Origin: Bin5 sp965232575
GTDB taxonomy: Bacteria; Chloroflexota; Anaerolineae; Caldilineales; Caldilineaceae
DNA: 64,000 nucleotides
Reading direction: 5' to 3'
NCBI GenBank assembly: GCA_965232575.1
Contig: CBDDPZ010000008.1
Location: forward strand, 992,001-1,056,000
The notes under the pieces were generated by a model, which worked only from the letters and a program-made list of their open reading frames with translations, had not been told where the DNA came from and did no database searches. Below are positions 32,757 through 41,095 of this stretch, one piece after another; within the stretch, counting starts at the first letter, position 1, and each line of letters starts with the position of its first letter. Both the position numbers and the translations under genes were made by a program.

Positions 32757-34400
32757 CTACACTGGAACCAGGCGGGGCTGTAGCTCGTGCCGCCCCGCGA
32801 TGTTGGGCAGGCTGAACCGCTTGCCTTCCAGGATGTCGGGCACTGACAGAAGCTGCATACGCGGGTAGGGGAAACCATTAACCACCAGATCGCCCGCCTC
32901 CGCCATGAATTTTCTGAAATTGCGTTCCTGGCGCTCTCCCAGCGGGTGCATGATGATCAATCCGGCCATCATCGCATCTTCACTGTCCAGCACGCCTCGG
33001 AGAGCGCGCAGAACTTGAATGTTCACGCTTTTGCCGCCCTTCACTTCCACTACCATGCTTTGCAGCTGCTTCATATCAGACAGTTCAAAATAAATGCGTC
33101 CATCTACCCCCCCGTCAGCGCTGCGTTTTGACGTACAGAATCCTTCCACTTGTTCTACTGCCCATTTTTGAAAATGATGCTTGTCGCGCTCCCACAAATC
33201 TTGAGCGCCTTCCAGTGTTCGGGGCACGCCTTCAACTGTAAAATCCTTGTCGGGCTCCAGTCCGCAACGGTCTTGCAGCCGAACCTGCGCTACCCTCTTG
33301 ATGGCGTGAATCGCAATATCAATCCCGATCCAGCGTCGCCCCAAGCGTTCAGCCGCCTCAAGAGTCGTGGCGCAGCCGCAGAACGGGTCGAGGACGGTAT
33401 CGCCTTCGTTGCTGCTGGCGCGGATGATGCGCTCCAGCAGCGCAAGCGGTTTCTGCGTGGCATAGCCCATGCGCTCCTTTCCCAGCGCCATCGGTATATC
33501 AGTCCACAGGTTGCCGTAGGACGCGCCCCTGTAGTCCCTGAGATACTTGCGCCGCTGCAAGCGGCCATTGTCCAGAATAACGATGTTGCCCTTCTGGTAC
33601 TCCTCTTCCAGTCGCTCCTTGCTCAATCGCCACCCTGCGGGATGCGGATTGGTGAAGCCGCGCCACTCGTAACAGAGATTCGGGCGTTCCCCCATGCCGG
33701 GCGTCCGCCAAATATGCGAGCTGTCGTCATAATAGCGTTCGCCTTTTTCGTCTATGTGCTTGAATTTGGCCTCTATTTCTTCCTCCGAAAGTTCGGAAGG
33801 AGGGCGCATGGGGTCCAACTTTGCAGCTGACGGGTTCTTGGCGTAGTAGAGCAGAATGTCGGTGTTGTTCCCCCACGTCCGACTTCCGAACTGGCTGCCC
33901 TTCTGCGTAGAGCCGATGCGTTGCCAGGTGATTTCATTGCGGAAATTTTCGTGTCCGAAAATAGCGTCCAGAAGCGGTTTGATGTAGTGGCTGGCCGTGG
34001 GATCGCAGTGATAGTACAGGCTGGCCGTAGGCTTCATAAGAGGATACATCCTGAGAAGCCGCTCCACCATGTACACCAAATAGGCCAGCAGGCGGGGTTG
34101 CGTCTTGCGTAGCGCGTTCATCCAAAGACGCCAAAACTCCGCTGTAGCGTCGTCTATGCCGCTTTCCCGCATCAGCATAGGCATATGCCGGATAGTGCGC
34201 TCCCGCTCCTCATTAAGCTCCCACGTGTCGCAGAACGCCTCTATCTGCACAGGCAGTGGACGCCCTGTTTCATCCTTGTAGATGGCGTTGTAGTTGCGGT
34301 TGGAATTGAACGGCGGGTCCAGGTAAATCAGGTCGATGCTGTTGCGGGGGATGCTCTCCATCACTTGCAAGCAGTCCCCATAAAACAATCGCCCGTTCAT
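32757..34400 (-). CDS. DNA methyltransferase fused to a C-terminal Mrr-like nuclease domain
   Basis: 547 residues from ATG at 34400. Amino-methyltransferase motif IV IYLDPPFNS at residues 26-34 comes before the SAM-binding motif DPFCGCATT near 337-345, the beta-class order of adenine-N6/cytosine-N4 enzymes. YATQKPLALLERI is also typical. The last ~150 residues contain SADGGVDGRIYF and MVVEVKGGKS, a GGxDG...ExK pattern of Mrr-type PD-(D/E)XK nucleases, suggesting modification and cleavage in one chain. The start codon overlaps the transposase stop (ATGA), so translation is probably coupled. It is a passenger of the IS1595-type element and resembles the second methyltransferase at 35541 in both domains. 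Confidence 0.88.
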   Translation of the reverse strand: MNGRLFYGDCLQVMESIPRNSIDLIYLDPPFNSNRNYNAIYKDETGRPLPVQIEAFCDTWELNEERERTIRHMPMLMRESGIDDATAEFWRLWMNALRKTQPRLLAYLVYMVERLLRMYPLMKPTASLYYHCDPTASHYIKPLLDAIFGHENFRNEITWQRIGSTQKGSQFGSRTWGNNTDILLYYAKNPSAAKLDPMRPPSELSEEEIEAKFKHIDEKGERYYDDSSHIWRTPGMGERPNLCYEWRGFTNPHPAGWRLSKERLEEEYQKGNIVILDNGRLQRRKYLRDYRGASYGNLWTDIPMALGKERMGYATQKPLALLERIIRASSNEGDTVLDPFCGCATTLEAAERLGRRWIGIDIAIHAIKRVAQVRLQDRCGLEPDKDFTVEGVPRTLEGAQDLWERDKHHFQKWAVEQVEGFCTSKRSADGGVDGRIYFELSDMKQLQSMVVEVKGGKSVNIQVLRALRGVLDSEDAMMAGLIIMHPLGERQERNFRKFMAEAGDLVVNGFPYPRMQLLSVPDILEGKRFSLPNIAGRHELQPRLVPV

Positions 34401-35286
34401 ACCGACACCGCCCCGCGAATGAAGTCAGCGAACGGGTTGGCAGACTTGCGGATGTTGTACTTATAGCAACTCTCAACAATGTAGGCTGCCGCGTGTTCCT
34501 TGCTGTAATGGTGATGCTGACCGTACAGCGCACGCTTGACCAGTGACCAGAAACCTTCGATTGTGTTAGTATGAATGAGTCCTTCGACATAGCGAACGGC
34601 ATGATTGATCGTGAAGTGGGGAACCCATTCTCCCATTCGACGGTAAGCGGGGAACTGGTCTGTCACCAGAACGCTATCACCGCCGTCTACATGGCGTTTG
34701 AGGAACTTGTGCAGGCTCTTGGCCGTAACCTTCGGCGAGGGCTTGGCAACAACCTTGCCGCCTCTCTCAACGGCTCCGATTACCGGAAGCTTGCGCGTGC
34801 CGCGCCCACGGGGGGGGGGGTAGAATCGTCGTCGTTGCGGTTGAGACTGCGGGGATTGCTACCGTCGGTGGACAGAAACGCTTCGTCAGCTTCCACAATG
34901 CCGTGCAGGAAAGCGTCCGTATCCTCTACCATCGCCTCTCTGATCCGCATCTTCATGTACCATGCGGACTTCTGGTTGAGGTCAAGGTCGCGGGCAAGCT
35001 GGCAGCTAGACAGGCTTTTCTTGGCGTTCAGCGCCAGCGCAATGCCCAGAAACCATTTCTGCAAGGGTATCTTGGTTTTCTGAAAGATGGTTTTGGACAA
35101 CATATTGAAACTGGCCTTGCATTCGTGGCAGTTCCACCGGCCTATACGCTGGCCGTCGGCCTTGCGCGCTACTCTGGAACTGCTACAATGCGGGCAGGTG
35201 GGGGAATCGCCCCAGCGCGCCGCTTCCAAGTGGTCGATGCAGGTTTCGTGGTCTGGGAACTGTCTGAAAACTCTGAACAAATCCAT
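34397..35286 (-). pseudogene. ISXO2-like (IS1595-family) transposase, frameshifted at an 11-base homopolymer
   Basis: ATG at 35286 with AAAGGAG upstream. Residues 31-56 hold a zinc ribbon (CPHC...CHEC). The catalytic region runs EADEAFLSTDG, then after the break KLPVIGAVERGG, VLVTDQFPAYRRMGE and NTIEGFWSLVKRALYGQHHH. The reading frame changes at a run of 11 C (G on the plus strand, 34810-34820); 12 or 9 C would join the halves. All catalytic residues are otherwise present, so it may be active through slippage, or the run may be miscounted. The stop overlaps the methyltransferase A start. Confidence 0.85.
34810..34820. repeat. G11 homopolymer at the transposase frameshift
   Basis: Eleven G on the plus strand. 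One more base (or two fewer) restores the transposase frame. Confidence 0.85.
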
Positions 35287-35352
35287 TGACGGGCTCCTTT
35301 GTGTGTTGGCTGATTCTATATACATGGTATGCCCGACAATGGATCGTTTGTC

Positions 35353-35374
35353 AAGCCCCTAACTACTAATTTCC
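35353..35374. repeat. Internal IS end (third copy of the terminal repeat)
   Basis: Reads inwards, on the minus strand, as GGAAATTAGTAGTTAGGGGC then TT, nearly identical to the left end at 32715. With that end it would bound a 2.66-kb element holding only transposase and methyltransferase A. Confidence 0.8.
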
Positions 35375-35377
35375 TAT

Positions 35378-35500
35378 GACTTTATACGGTCCGAAGGGCA
35401 AGCCGGTCGCCTGAGCGCGCGCCTTATGGCTGTTGTTGCTAAAGTCGCCGTCTAGCAGAACAAACGGGCAGGTTGCAGCGTCTGACTCAGTGTGTGAAAA
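35378..35500 (-). pseudogene. Possible gene remnant next to the internal IS end
   Basis: The minus strand reads ATCPFVLLDGDFSNNSHKAR then AQATGLPFGPYKVIGN and stops at a TAG inside the IS end. It looks like the C-terminus of a real protein but no start or family is recognisable. The stretch between the transposase start and methyltransferase B (35287-35540) holds nothing else. Confidence 0.25.
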
Positions 35501-35540
35501 TGACACATCCCCAAGGCCATGCACATAAGGAGAAGACGCT

Positions 35541-37108
35541 ATGCAACCCAATCGCCTGTATTTCGGGGACTGTCTGGAAATCATGCAGGAGTACGTCCCT
35601 GATGAATCAATCTCTTTCATCTACCTTGACCCTCCCTTTAATTCCAAACGAATCTACAACGCTTTCCTGGGCGGCGCCATGAGGGAAGCGTTCAACGACA
35701 CCTGGCACTGGCACGAAGCCATTGACGATTTCCATGAAGTGGCGGGGGGGGAGGCTACGATCTTGCCCGCACTATGGAAGGCTTCAAGCTCATGTTGGGC
35801 ACTGGGCCGGAACTCGCTTACCTGTCCTACATGGCTAACCGCCTGAAAGAGTGCCACCGGGCGCTGACAGAGGATGGGAGCCTGTATCTGCACTGCGATC
35901 CGACCATGAGTCACAAGCTGAAACTGGTGCTGGATGCTATCTTCGGCAAACAGAATTTCAGGAATGAAATTACATGGAAAAGAACGAATGCGCCAACCGC
36001 CTCTCCATACAAGTTGGGGTCAGTGCACGACACGATATTCTTGTATGCCAAGTCAAAAGTCACCAAGTTGACTCCCGTGTTTATCCCATATTCATCTGAA
36101 TACATATCCAAACATTTTAAGTTCAGGGATAACAGAGGCCGGTATCAAGCCACCCCTCTTACAGCTCAAGGAATTCGTCATGGTTGTTCTGGTTCCGTAT
36201 GGCGCAATATAGATGTTACGGCCAAAGGATTACATTGGGTTTGTCCAACGTCATTGCCCAAATCAGTAAAACTTACTGCGGATTGGTCTCAAATGAATAG
36301 CCTTGAAAAGTTAGAATGGCTGGATGCCAAAAATATGATTCACTGGCCGAAAAGCGGAACAGTTCCCAGATTCAAGCGTTATTTGTCAACGTGCCAAGGT
36401 ACCCGATTATCCGACACAATAACAGACGTTCCGGGAGTGCAAGGAGCTTCAAAAGAAAATCTTGGCTATCCGACACAAAAGCCGGTTACACTCCTGGAGC
36501 GCATTCTCAAGGCAAGCAATCTCAATAGAGGCATAGTACTTGACCCGTTCTGCGGCTGCGGCACGACCATTCATGCAGCGCAGAATCTTGGTATGCCGTG
36601 GATTGGCATTGACATTTGCGTACAGGCCTGCAAGGTGATTCAGAATCGCATAGAACGCCATTTTGACAGTCTCTGGGATGATATTGAGTTCGTGGGGATG
36701 CCCAAGACGCTTGACGACGCCAGGACGTTGGCCGAGTACGACCCGTTCAAGTTTGAGAAGTGGGCGGCCTCGTTGACGCCAGGGATGGAAGCAAACAAGC
36801 GGCAACGGGGCGACGGCGGCATAGACGGCTGGTGTCGATTGCCCATCAGGAAAGGTGTCTTTGTGGACGTGGTTTCGCAAGTGAAGGGCGGAAAGACGCA
36901 ACCTGCTCACGTGCAGGCTTTCAACGAGGCCAGACGGCAAGCCAATGCCGATATGGGCGTTTTCACGTGCTTTGAAGAGAAAGTAACCAGCGGGATGCGG
37001 GATGCGGCTGTCAATGCAGGGCGGTTCCAGAAGTGGCCTGTCCTGCAAATCTACACCGTACAGGATTACTTCGCCGAGAGGAAACCCGATCTCCCGTTGG
37101 CCGCTTGA
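35541..37108 (+). pseudogene. Second DNA methyltransferase with Mrr-like nuclease domain, frameshifted at a G8 tract
   Basis: ATG at 35541 with AAGGAG upstream. The first 68 residues, including IYLDPPFNS, are in one frame; after GGCGGGGGGGG (G8 at 35744-35751) the sequence continues in another frame as YDLARTMEGFKLMLG, SLYLHCDPTMSHKL, YPTQKPVTLLERI and the SAM motif DPFCGCGTT. The C-terminal nuclease-like part has GDGGIDGW and VVSQVKGGKTQ (QxK variant). Nine or six G would restore one ~520-residue enzyme. It is paralogous to methyltransferase A but on the opposite strand. The tract could be a phase-variation switch or a miscounted homopolymer. Confidence 0.85.
35744..35751. repeat. G8 tract at the methyltransferase B frameshift
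   Basis: Eight G within the codons for GlyGly between DFHEVA and YDLART. One extra G restores the frame, as for the G11 tract in the transposase. Confidence 0.85.
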
Positions 37109-37166
37109 GTCTATTACGGCCTGCATCCCCCCGTCAAGCCCCAAACTACTAATTGCCAACTGCCTT

Positions 37167-39137
37167 ATGAACATCGAACTCGTAGCCTACTCCCAAGCAA
37201 ATCCGGCCCTCGATCCCGCCGACCTGCTCGAAATGAGCGATCTGGCAACCATCTGGAACGGCGCCAGCACCTATCCCGAAAATGTCATCGAGTATGCCGG
37301 CCGCGTCTGCTATCGTAGCACCCACCGCATGGGTACCGCGCCGCGGTTCATCATCAACCGCGTCAAGGAAGGCCACGAGGATATCATCGAGCACATCGTG
37401 GCCACGATGCGCGTGCGCAACAGCGATGAGCCGCTCCGCTGGCGTATGCTCAACCGCCACTGCGAAGTTACGCAGGAAGCCGACGGCAGCTGGCTCGTCA
37501 GCGCCAACACGCGCGTCTGGCTGGATTTCTTTCGCCGCGGGATCGGACTGCAAGCGCTCCCGCTTCTCCAATCGATCGCGCCCATGGTGTACGCCGAGTT
37601 CGCTAATAGCGAACCAAGGGGCAACGGGTTACGTCCATCGGAGCCTGCCACTGTCCCGCCGCCTCCGCCCATGCCCTCACTTGTCGTAGACACATCATCC
37701 CTGCGCCCGCGTGAAGAAGGCCCCCTGCGCGTGACGCTTCTTGCCTTCACCCAGCCCGGGCTCGACGATGTCGAGGCCCAGATCCATCATGGATCCGCAA
37801 CATTTTTTTTTGAAGGGATCAGTCGCGCCTGCACCCATCAGCTAGTGCGCCACCGACTAGCCAGCTTCAGCCAGGAGAGCCAGAGGTACACCAGTTATGA
37901 CAAGATTGAACCTGATCTGGCACCTAAAGTCCCTCCGTTGCCGAAATCACAGTCAGGAAAACGGCACGGCCATTGTTTGTTCAGCATAGAACAGGAGGAG
38001 TTCATCACTGACCTGTATGGTCAAGGGTTTAGCGGTGAAGACATAGCGCGAGAATATGATGTTCACCCCACTACCATACGGAACATTGTAATTCGCAATG
38101 GTGGCGAATATCGTAGTCGTGGGGAATCTCGTACAATGCACGTCAAAACGGATTTCTTTGACCAGATCGATACGCCTTTGAAAGCACAGATATTGGGTCT
38201 GATCTATGCTGATGGCAATGTAGCGCAAAGAGATGGCTTGGTGGATCACGCTTCTATTTCACAACTCTCTGATTACAAGGCATGGTTGGCAAGGCTGGGA
38301 AAGCTGTGGGGTGGTAGTGTTGTGTCGGGAGGGAGAGAGAGGTCGGCTCGGTTAACAATCCCGGGCAAGCGGTTAGCCGAAGCATTGGTGAAACATGGAG
38401 TGATTCCGGCCAAAAGCAAGATTTTGAAGCCTCCATCGTTATCGGGAGACTTGGCCCGTCATTTCATCAGGGGGTACTTGGAGGGTGATGGGCATATCGG
38501 CAAAGTTGACAACCGTGTAGTCACGCTGATAGGAACGCGTAGTGTGTTGGAATGGATCCAGCAGCAGATATGGGCCCAATTGGACATCGATTTTGGTGGT
38601 TCTTTGAGAGAACGCGAAGGGTGTTGGGCTTTGACATTTGGTGGTCGGCACATGGCCAAACAGATAGTCGAATGGGTCTATGGCGGATTTGATTTTCGTT
38701 ATTCTCATCCTGCTAAACTTAAACGAGCGACAGAATGGTGCGGTTCCATTGAGAGCGAGTTCCATTCTCAAGTGTCATGCTGGGCAAAACAGATGGGAGT
38801 GGTGGTTCCTCCTAAATTGACCCCGTTGACCATTTCTCTCTTTGTGGCTGCCATCGAGGAAACTGCCCAAGCGTATGCCAATTTACGAAGCCTGAAAATC
38901 CGCAAAGAGGACGCCCGTTTTCTCCTGCCCAACGCAACCGAAACCCGTATTGTCACCAGCATGAACTTCGCCGCCTGGAGCCACTTCCTCTGGCTGCGCG
39001 CGGTCGACAAAGCCGCCCAGTGGGAGATTCGCCGCCTCGGCCAACTCGTGCTGGAGATGCTCTACACCGTTGCTCCCGATGTCTTCCAGGAACACTGGGA
39101 CGTATACCGGGAAAAGTGGATAGTGAATAGTGGATAG
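37167..39137 (+). CDS. thyX: Flavin-dependent thymidylate synthase interrupted by an in-frame HTH-LAGLIDADG endonuclease
   Basis: 656 residues from ATG at 37167; no ribosome-binding site, since the IS1595-type element ends ten bases upstream. ThyX makes dTMP from dUMP using FAD and methylene-folate. The signature RHRLASFSQESQRY ends at residue 241; after an insertion ThyX resumes with VVVPPKLTP near 546 and RIVTSMNFAAWSHFLWLRA. The ~300-residue insertion has an HTH (GEDIAREYDVHPTTIRNIV) and two LAGLIDADG motifs, LGLIYADGN (from 344) and IRGYLEGDG (from about 433). Intein splicing blocks (N-terminal Cys with TxVxxG, C-terminal HN) are not visible. Base composition is AT-richer from about 37890 to 38880. 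The last codons and TAG lie in a W repeat. Confidence 0.88.
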   Translation: MNIELVAYSQANPALDPADLLEMSDLATIWNGASTYPENVIEYAGRVCYRSTHRMGTAPRFIINRVKEGHEDIIEHIVATMRVRNSDEPLRWRMLNRHCEVTQEADGSWLVSANTRVWLDFFRRGIGLQALPLLQSIAPMVYAEFANSEPRGNGLRPSEPATVPPPPPMPSLVVDTSSLRPREEGPLRVTLLAFTQPGLDDVEAQIHHGSATFFFEGISRACTHQLVRHRLASFSQESQRYTSYDKIEPDLAPKVPPLPKSQSGKRHGHCLFSIEQEEFITDLYGQGFSGEDIAREYDVHPTTIRNIVIRNGGEYRSRGESRTMHVKTDFFDQIDTPLKAQILGLIYADGNVAQRDGLVDHASISQLSDYKAWLARLGKLWGGSVVSGGRERSARLTIPGKRLAEALVKHGVIPAKSKILKPPSLSGDLARHFIRGYLEGDGHIGKVDNRVVTLIGTRSVLEWIQQQIWAQLDIDFGGSLREREGCWALTFGGRHMAKQIVEWVYGGFDFRYSHPAKLKRATEWCGSIESEFHSQVSCWAKQMGVVVPPKLTPLTISLFVAAIEETAQAYANLRSLKIRKEDARFLLPNATETRIVTSMNFAAWSHFLWLRAVDKAAQWEIRRLGQLVLEMLYTVAPDVFQEHWDVYREKWIVNSG

Positions 39138-39187
39138 TGAACGGCAAGGGATGGCAACTAACCACTATCCACTAACGACTAACCACT
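39118..39187. repeat. W hairpin repeat spanning the thyX stop and the next gene's start
   Basis: GTGGATAGTGAATAGTGGAT pairs with ACTAACCACTATCCACTA. It encodes the ThyX tail IVNSG and stop, and the first residues (ATNHYPLTTNHW) of the nucleotide-sugar dehydrogenase. The other copy is at 13242-13306. Confidence 0.85.
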
Positions 39188-40452
39188 GGTATTTCAACCG
39201 CACCGCGCGCGTCGCCGTCGTCGGGCTCGGCTACGTGGGCCTGCCTCTGGCAGCCGCCCTGGCCGCCTCCGGCTATGAAGTAGTCGGCATCGACGTGGAC
39301 CCGGCCAAAGTCGAGGCCGTCAATCAGGGACGCTCCTACATCGCCGATGTTGCCGACGCTGACTTACTCGCCCAGGCCTCTCGCTTGCGCGCGACCAGCG
39401 ACTACGCCATCCTGGGGCAGTGCGATGCGGTCTCAATCTGTCTGCCCACACCGCTCGACCGTAAAGGGCAGCCGGACGTTTCCTCCATTCTCACCAGCGG
39501 CCGGGAGATCGCCCGTCATCTGCATCCGGGCTTGATCGTCGTCCTTGAATCCACCTCATATCCCGGCACAACGACCGAACTGCTGCTGCCCCTCCTCGAA
39601 GCAGCCGCCCAACCCCAAGGGTGGCAGGTGGGCGAGGCGTTCTTTGTCGCCTTTTCACCCGAGCGTGTTGACCCCGGACGCACCGATTGGACGATTCAGA
39701 CCACGCCCAAGATCGTAGCCGGTGTGACTGAAAACTGCCTTGCCGCGGTCCAGGCCTACTATGGACCGGTTTTTGAAACGCTGGTGCCCGTCTCTTCTCC
39801 GTCCGCCGCAGAGATGGCCAAACTGTTCGAAAACACCTATCGCTTCGTCAACATCTCTTTGGTCAATGAACTATTGCTGATGTGTGACAGACTGGGGTTG
39901 GACAGCTGGGAGGTGCTCGAGGCGGCCGCAACCAAACCCTTCGGTTTTACCAGGTTCACGCCAGGGCCGGGGGTTGGAGGTCCATGCATTCCCGTTGACC
40001 CCCATTTTCTCGCCTGGAAAATGAGGTCGATCAACGCCAAGGCCCGCTTCATCGAATTGGCCGGCCAGATCAACGCCGAGATGCCGCGCTATTGGGTGCA
40101 GAAAGTGCAGGATGCGCTCAACGATGCCGGCAAAGCTGTGAGAGGCAGCCGTGTTCTGGTACTGGGCGCGGCCTACAAGCCCGACGTCGCCGATGCGCGC
40201 GAGTCACCGGTCGTCGATATCCTGCAACGCCTCCTGCAAAAGGGCGCGGAGGCTAGGTATCACGACCCATACATCCTGTCTTTGGCGGAAATGGGGGTTC
40301 CTCTTACCGCGGTCACCGATCTTGAAGGAGAGGTTCAGAAAGCCGATTGCGTGGTGATCGCCACCGCGCACAGTGTCTATGACTGGGCATCAATCGCGCA
40401 CGGCGCGGCCATACTGGTTGATACCCGCTTCGTGGTGAAGCATGACTGGTAA
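39151..40452 (+). CDS. UDP-glucose/UDP-N-acetyl-hexosamine 6-dehydrogenase family protein
   Basis: 433 residues from ATG at 39151, or 440 from GTG at 39130; both starts lie in a W repeat, so the first ~13 residues are repeat-derived. Rossmann motif AVVGLGYVGLPLA (21-33), SICLPTPLD, ESTSYPGTT, FSPERVDPG, KLFENTYRFVNISLVNE and the catalytic-Cys motif GVGGPCIPVDP are those of WecC/TviB-type enzymes, which oxidise the C6 hydroxyl of a nucleotide sugar to a uronate for surface polysaccharide. Whether the substrate is N-acetylated cannot be decided. It follows thyX by 13 bases. Confidence 0.9.
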   Translation: MATNHYPLTTNHWYFNRTARVAVVGLGYVGLPLAAALAASGYEVVGIDVDPAKVEAVNQGRSYIADVADADLLAQASRLRATSDYAILGQCDAVSICLPTPLDRKGQPDVSSILTSGREIARHLHPGLIVVLESTSYPGTTTELLLPLLEAAAQPQGWQVGEAFFVAFSPERVDPGRTDWTIQTTPKIVAGVTENCLAAVQAYYGPVFETLVPVSSPSAAEMAKLFENTYRFVNISLVNELLLMCDRLGLDSWEVLEAAATKPFGFTRFTPGPGVGGPCIPVDPHFLAWKMRSINAKARFIELAGQINAEMPRYWVQKVQDALNDAGKAVRGSRVLVLGAAYKPDVADARESPVVDILQRLLQKGAEARYHDPYILSLAEMGVPLTAVTDLEGEVQKADCVVIATAHSVYDWASIAHGAAILVDTRFVVKHDW

Positions 40453-40545
40453 GGCGCAGAAGAGAGTGAAGAGGAGAGAGGAAAGAGTGAACACCGTCAC
40501 GGCCGAGAGGCGCCAGGGGGACGATACTCACACCTCACTCTGGTG
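40449..40545. repeat. GA/TC hairpin repeat between convergent genes
   Basis: AGAAGAGAGTGAAGAGGAGA followed by GAGAGGAAAGAGTGAACACC, with ACTCACACCTCACTCTGGTG as the complementary side. It overlaps the last codons of the HTH gene. Confidence 0.6.
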
Positions 40546-40998
40546 CTGGCTACCCATTAAACGGGGTTGAATGCCATGTGCTCGCAATATCTGACGGATA
40601 GTTTCCACGGAGATTTGGTCTACGACCTCGTCGTCGATCAGGTATTTGCGCAACCGCTGCAGCGACCACTGATTGAAAGGCAGATTCAGTGAGGTGGGAT
40701 CGGTAGAGGCGATGTCAACGATCGCCTTCCGCTGCGCCGCCGTAAATACGGGCGGGCGGCCGGGCGATTTTCCGCTGCGCAAACCATCGAGGCCATGTTT
40801 GTTGTAGCGGTGGATCCACTTCCGCACATTGATCGGATGCAGATCGACTTCGCGGCTGATTTCCTGGACCTTATGGCCTTGATCAGACAGGAGGATGATC
40901 ATCAGGCGCTGAATCGAAACGTCATTCTCCATATTCTGGATGATACGCTCCAACTCTTTCCACTCTTCCTCCTCCAATTTCCGAACGTAAAGTGCCAT
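40528..40998 (-). CDS. Transposase-like helix-turn-helix protein (IS630-type N-terminal part)
   Basis: 156 residues from ATG at 40998 with GGGAGA upstream. Two HTH units are visible: KVQEISREVDLHPINVRKWI followed by HRYNKHGLDGLRSG, then PGRPPVF and a winged-helix-like part LRKYLIDDEVVDQISVETIR. This is the DNA-binding half of IS630-type transposases; no DDE half follows, so it is either a remnant or OrfA of a split element, or has been kept as a regulator. No terminal repeats or target duplication were found around it. An H146 repeat lies immediately upstream. Confidence 0.78.
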   Translation of the reverse strand: MALYVRKLEEEEWKELERIIQNMENDVSIQRLMIILLSDQGHKVQEISREVDLHPINVRKWIHRYNKHGLDGLRSGKSPGRPPVFTAAQRKAIVDIASTDPTSLNLPFNQWSLQRLRKYLIDDEVVDQISVETIRQILRAHGIQPRLMGSQHQSEV

Positions 40999-41020
40999 GA
41001 ATTTTCTCCCGAACGACAAA

Positions 41021-41094
41021 CTGCAGTTTTTAGTAGTCAGTAGTCAGTTTTTAGTGAACGGCAAACTAAAAACTAGAAACTGCAGTTCCGCTTC
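41021..41094. repeat. H146 inner hairpin between two minus-strand genes
   Basis: CAGTTTTTAGTAGTCAGTAG and CAGTTTTTAGTGAACGGCAA fold against ACTAAAAACTAGAAACTGCA. It ends two bases before the stop codon of the 100-residue protein. Confidence 0.85.
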
Positions 41095-41095
41095 C

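Larger units (their letters stand above)
32715..37157. mobile_element. IS1595-family element carrying two methyltransferase-nuclease genes
   Basis: Left end GTCAACTAGTAGTTAGGGGC and right end, read inwards, GGCAATTAGTAGTTTGGGGC match at 17 of 20 positions and continue with CTT. The element is flanked by identical 8-bp direct repeats AACTGCCT (32707-32714 and 37158-37165); 8 bp is the duplication size known for IS1595-type elements. Contents: methyltransferase A (minus), ISXO2-like transposase (minus) and methyltransferase B (plus). A third end copy lies inside at 35353-35374. The pre-insertion site was an H146 repeat ending one base before the thyX ATG. Passenger-carrying IS1595 members are known; two paired passengers of this type I have not seen described. 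Confidence 0.88.

Noticed and set aside
37890..38800. Insertion in thyX as a standard intein
   Set aside because: No Cys/Ser-1 block A, no TxxH block B and no terminal HN with Cys/Ser/Thr are visible, and the insertion is too short for Hint plus LAGLIDADG domains.
40528..40998. Complete insertion sequence around the HTH gene
   Set aside because: No DDE domain, terminal inverted repeats or target duplication could be found.
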